Assembly (NCBI GenBank): GCA_022712235.1
Contig: JALAGW010000296.1
Coordinates: 1-24,330, forward strand
Length of the DNA stretch: 24,330 nucleotides
Direction: 5' to 3'
DNA from: Brevundimonas sp.
Lineage (GTDB): Bacteria > Pseudomonadota > Alphaproteobacteria > Caulobacterales > Caulobacteraceae
Below the pieces are notes generated by a model that saw only the letters and a program-made list of their open reading frames with translations, had not been told where the DNA came from and did not search any database. Made by a program: the position numbers and the translations under genes. Below, in pieces: positions 21,886 through 24,330 of the stretch (positions are counted from its first letter, which is position 1; each line of letters starts with the position of its first letter).

Positions 21886-22617
21886 CTAGAGGCGTTCCCA
21901 GCCCGGGGGCCTCAGCGCCTCCATCGGGCGGAATTTCGCCTTGTAGTCCATCTTGGGTGAGCCCTGGACCCAGTAGCCCAGATAGACGTAGGGCAGGCCG
22001 ACCATGGCCGCCTGGCGCAGGTGATCCATGATGGCGAACTGGCCCAGGCTGCGGCGCTCCAGCTCCGGCTCGAAGAAGCTGTAGACCATGGACAGGCCGT
22101 CGTGCAGCAGGTCGGTCAGGCAGACGCCGACCAGATCGCCGGGGCCGTCGTCGGTCGCGGGCAGGCGGTATTCGATCAGGTGGGTGCGGACGGCCGTGTC
22201 CTCGACCATGGACACATAGTCGGTCCAGCCCATGTCGCTCATGCCGCCGCCGGGGTGGCGGGCGGTCAGGTAGCGGCGCAGCAGGTCGAACTGCTCCATG
22301 GTCGCCTCGGCCTCGACCAGATCGCGCGAGAGGTCGGCGTTGCGGTTCAGGATCTTGCGCTGCGAGCGGGAGAAGGCGAACTCGGCCACCGGGATGCGGA
22401 CGGAGACGCAGGCCGCGCAGGCTTCGCAGGCGGGGCGATAGGCGATGTTCTGACTGCGGCGGAAACCGGCCTGGGTCAGGGCGTCGTTGACGTCGGCGCC
22501 GTCGCTGAAGGGCAGGTTGGCGAAGACCTTGCGCTCGAACTGGCCCGGCAGATAGGGGCAGGGCGCGTTGGCGGTCATGAAGAAGCGCAGCTGCCGGGTC
22601 GGGAAATGCTGGGTCAC
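21886..22617 (-). CDS. bpt: Aspartate/glutamate leucyltransferase (bacterial aminoacyl-protein transferase)
   Basis: The 243-residue product matches Bpt, which adds leucine from Leu-tRNA to proteins with N-terminal Asp or Glu, marking them for ClpS/ClpAP degradation by the N-end rule. The cysteine-rich N-terminus is characteristic: FFMTANAPCPYLPGQFERKVFA (residues 12-33), then GFRRSQNIAYRPACEACAACVSVRIPV (51-77). The GNAT-like C-terminal domain has FSRSQRKILNRNADL, GVCLTDLLHDGLSMVYSFFEPELERRSLGQFAIMDHLR and YVYLGYWVQGSPKMDYKAKFRPME, all family signatures. The start is a GTG at 22617, which gives the expected MTQHFPTRQLRFF. It is 111 bp downstream of motB on the same strand, and that gap holds nothing I can support. 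Confidence 0.93.
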   Translation of the reverse strand: MTQHFPTRQLRFFMTANAPCPYLPGQFERKVFANLPFSDGADVNDALTQAGFRRSQNIAYRPACEACAACVSVRIPVAEFAFSRSQRKILNRNADLSRDLVEAEATMEQFDLLRRYLTARHPGGGMSDMGWTDYVSMVEDTAVRTHLIEYRLPATDDGPGDLVGVCLTDLLHDGLSMVYSFFEPELERRSLGQFAIMDHLRQAAMVGLPYVYLGYWVQGSPKMDYKAKFRPMEALRPPGWERL

Positions 22618-22728
22618 GGCCTTAGGTCCGTTTCCAATCGCTTCGGTAGGTTTGCGCGTGGGTCGTCATGTCCCGATTTGGCGCGCAACCGGGGGATTTC
22701 GCAAGCGCCGTGAGAGCGGCGCCGACGG

Positions 22729-23628
22729 TCACAGGCTGGTGTCCGTGGGCAGGACGGGCGCCTCGCGCAGCAGGACGATGGCGATGCGGCGGTTGCCGGC
22801 CAGCGACGGGTCATCGGGATAGAGGGGATCGGACCCCGCCTTGCCCGCCACCGAATAGACCCGGTCGGCGTTCACGCCCGCGCCCTGCAGCACTAGACGC
22901 GAGGCGTCGGCGCGCGCCGAGGACAGCGACCAGTCGCCGGCGCCGCTGGCGCGGCTGGAGCCGGCGACGGCGCTGGTGTGGCCGGTGATGGAGATGCGGT
23001 TGGGCAGCTGGTTGATGACCTTGGCGATGGCCCGCAGCAGCATCTGGGCGCGCGGATTGGGGCGCGAGGAGCCGTTCTCGAACATCGAGCGGCCTTCCTG
23101 GTCGACCAGCTGGATGCGCAGGCCCTCGGGCGTCTGGTCGATGATCAGCTGTTTCGACAGCTCAGCCAGCTCGGGCATGGCCTGCAGGGCCTGGCGGAGG
23201 CTTTCGGCGGCGCTGGCGAAGTCGGCGGCCTCGCGCCGGGCGATCTCGGCGCGCAGGGCGGATTCGCTGGCGCCGGCCAGGTTGGTGCTCTGGCCGGCTT
23301 CTTCGGGCGTTTCCGGCGCTTCGGGCGCCAGTTGCTCGATCATGGCCATGGAGCCCGAGCTCTTGGCCCCGTCGTCGCCCAGGGCGGTGCCGCCCAGGAT
23401 GCCGCCGGAACCGGAGGTCGAGGCCGAGACGTTGGCCGGGGCGAAGTATTCGGCGATACCGCGCTTCTGTTCGGGATCGGTTGTGTTGATCAGCCACATC
23501 AGCAGGAAGAAGGCCATCATGGCCGTCACGAAGTCGGCGTAGGCCACCTTCCAGGCGCCGCCGTGGTGGCCGTGGCCGGACACCTTCTTCACCTTCTTGA
23601 TGAGGATCGGACGATCGCTCGCGGACAT
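22729..23628 (-). CDS. motB: Flagellar motor stator protein MotB
   Basis: This 299-residue protein couples proton flow through the MotA-MotB stator to flagellar rotation. A basic cytoplasmic tail (MSASDRPILIKKVKKVSGHGHHGG) precedes a single membrane helix AYADFVTAMMAFFLLMWLINTT (residues 29-50) holding the essential proton-binding D32. After a Gly/Ser/Glu-rich periplasmic linker, RIQLVDQEGRSMFENGSSRPNPRAQMLLRAIAKVINQLP begins the peptidoglycan-binding OmpA-like domain, with ISITGHTSA, WSLSSARADASRLVL and NRRIAIVLLR. The length and layout suit alphaproteobacterial MotB. motA is not adjacent, as in Caulobacter where motA and motB are separate. A GAATC (GANTC) site lies in the 127-bp upstream region. 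Confidence 0.94.
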   Translation of the reverse strand: MSASDRPILIKKVKKVSGHGHHGGAWKVAYADFVTAMMAFFLLMWLINTTDPEQKRGIAEYFAPANVSASTSGSGGILGGTALGDDGAKSSGSMAMIEQLAPEAPETPEEAGQSTNLAGASESALRAEIARREAADFASAAESLRQALQAMPELAELSKQLIIDQTPEGLRIQLVDQEGRSMFENGSSRPNPRAQMLLRAIAKVINQLPNRISITGHTSAVAGSSRASGAGDWSLSSARADASRLVLQGAGVNADRVYSVAGKAGSDPLYPDDPSLAGNRRIAIVLLREAPVLPTDTSL

Positions 23629-23755
23629 GGTCAGGCCAATCTTAACGTCGTTTGTTAGCCCTGAATCCCACGCGGCCCGTTAAGAAGCGGTTGCGGCGCG
23701 GTCGTTTCTGGCGCGCGGCCTTGCCCGGTCGCGGTCCACGGCTTAGCTCAGGCGC

Positions 23756-24256
23756 GTGACCGGGTCCTCATCTTCTTCCGAATTCGACGCCAAGGCCTAT
23801 CGCAAGGCGCTGGGCGGCTTCGCCACCGGCGTCTGCGTGGTGACGGCCCATACGGCTGAAGGGCCGCTGGGCATTACGGTGAACAGCTTCACCTCGGTGT
23901 CCCTGGACCCGCCGCTGGTGCTGTGGTGCCTGGACATCAAGTCGGACCGCCATGACGCCTTCGCCGGGGTCGAGCGCTTTGCGGTGCACATGCTGCCGGT
24001 CGAGGATCAGGCCATGTCGGACCGTTTCGCCTGGGGTGTCTGCACCCTGTCGGACGACGAGTTCGAGGTCGGCGATCCGGCCCCGCCGCGCCTGCGCAAC
24101 GCCGTGACGCGGCTGGACTGCACGACCCACGATCGCATCGTCATGGGGGATCACCTGGTCATCGTCGGGCGGGTCGCGGCGTTCGACACCCACCCCGGCG
24201 ACGCCCTGACCTATTTCCGCGGCAAGTACGGACAGGCCGTCGATCCGACGGCGTGA
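23756..24256 (+). CDS. Flavin reductase family protein (FMN-binding split barrel)
   Basis: The 166-residue product has the flavin reductase domain seen in the small components of two-component monooxygenases (HpaC-like). KAYRKALGGFATGVCVVTAHTAEGPLGITVNSFTSVSLDPPLVLWCLD (residues 13-60) contains the G-x-T-x-N-S-F-x-S-x-S-x-D-P-P-L signature that binds FMN. FAVHMLPVEDQAMSDRFAW and TTHDRIVMGDHLVIVGRV complete the barrel, and the tail has YFRGKYG. The GTG start at 23756 gives the expected length; an earlier start is not supported. No oxygenase partner is visible before the window ends, so the substrate flavin and partner are unknown. It may serve as a general NAD(P)H:flavin oxidoreductase. Confidence 0.9.
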   Translation: MTGSSSSSEFDAKAYRKALGGFATGVCVVTAHTAEGPLGITVNSFTSVSLDPPLVLWCLDIKSDRHDAFAGVERFAVHMLPVEDQAMSDRFAWGVCTLSDDEFEVGDPAPPRLRNAVTRLDCTTHDRIVMGDHLVIVGRVAAFDTHPGDALTYFRGKYGQAVDPTA

Positions 24257-24264
24257 GGCCTGAA

Positions 24265-24313
24265 TTTTCCTCCCCACATTGTGGGGAGGGGGACCACGAA
24301 GTGGTGGAGGGGC
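24265..24313. repeat. Intergenic two-hairpin repeat, family A, copy 2
   Basis: After the flavin reductase gene: CCTCCCCAC (24269-24277), ATT loop, GTGGGGAGG (24281-24289), then ACCAC-GAA-GTGGT (24293-24305) and GGAGGGGC. It has the same design as 19929-19978, but stem bases have changed in pairs. The T-run before it and the strong first hairpin suggest a terminator-like function. Confidence 0.7.
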
Positions 24314-24330
24314 GTTGCGCCAAGCTTAAC

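Noticed and set aside
22618..22728. Gap between bpt and motB searched for a small gene or RNA
   Set aside because: No start with a ribosome-binding site, no stable hairpin with a T-run and no clear promoter was visible.
23629..23755. TTAA half-sites upstream of motB that might be a CtrA box (TTAA-N7-TTAA)
   Set aside because: The second half does not match at the required 7-nt spacing (TGTT), so only isolated half-sites are present.
1..24330. CRISPR arrays, insertion sequences, toxin-antitoxin pairs, prophage genes
   Set aside because: No regularly spaced repeats, transposase or integrase motifs, or phage structural genes were found; only the trbB remnant points to mobile DNA.

Overview
The window is chromosomal DNA of a high-GC alphaproteobacterium of the Caulobacterales, most likely Brevundimonas or a close relative. 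The best markers are a clear PopZ (polar organizing protein, restricted to alphaproteobacteria), a Caulobacter-like gene order (isoaspartyl methyltransferase-like gene, TolC/RsaF-type outer membrane protein, popZ, valS), alphaproteobacterial GAAC-N7-GAAC LexA-type boxes, and short intergenic repeats typical of these genomes. Most of the window is dense housekeeping DNA, and no complete mobile element, CRISPR array or phage is visible.

Layout. 1-640: the end of a MerR-family metal regulator, followed by a decayed fragment of a conjugative-transfer ATPase (trbB), i.e. the scar of an integrated conjugative element. 707-2140: a YcaQ/AlkX-type DNA glycosylase and a 41-residue ORF with a perfect ribosome-binding site. 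2276-3314: tRNA-Asn(GTT) and tRNA-Cys(GCA), both on the minus strand, flanking a SpoU/TrmH-type RNA methyltransferase that appears to have lost an internal piece of its catalytic domain. 3449-10144: Pcm-like protein, TolC-type efflux/secretion channel, PopZ, valyl-tRNA synthetase and the TlyA rRNA methyltransferase (the last two overlap by 4 nt). 10217-12265: a secreted glycine-zipper protein divergent from a TrmA/RlmD-type RNA methyltransferase. 12262-14742: a PA0069-family radical SAM protein divergent from an NTF2-like secreted protein plus recO. The 193-bp region between them carries two GAAC-N7-GAAC LexA-type boxes, one facing each gene set.

14749-17600 (minus): nitronate monooxygenase then a DipZ-type thiol-disulfide membrane protein. 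17712-19925: ParC of topoisomerase IV. 20114-21721: LemA and an M48 (HtpX-like) membrane protease, a common gene pair. 21886-23628 (minus): MotB stator protein and the Bpt aminoacyl-protein transferase. 23756-24256: a flavin reductase-like FMN protein. Intergenic two-hairpin repeats occur after parC, between the M48 gene and bpt, and after the flavin reductase gene.

I did not find a new multi-gene defence or biosynthetic system. The most promising unexplained signals are: the paired LexA-type boxes, which put a little-studied radical SAM protein and an NTF2-like/recO pair under likely DNA-damage control; the repeat family whose hairpin stems covary between copies; and three RNA- or protein-methyltransferase genes with apparently eroded key elements (SpoU core deletion, lost Fe-S cysteines, lost SAM motif I). 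All identifications come from reading motifs by eye; no database search was run.
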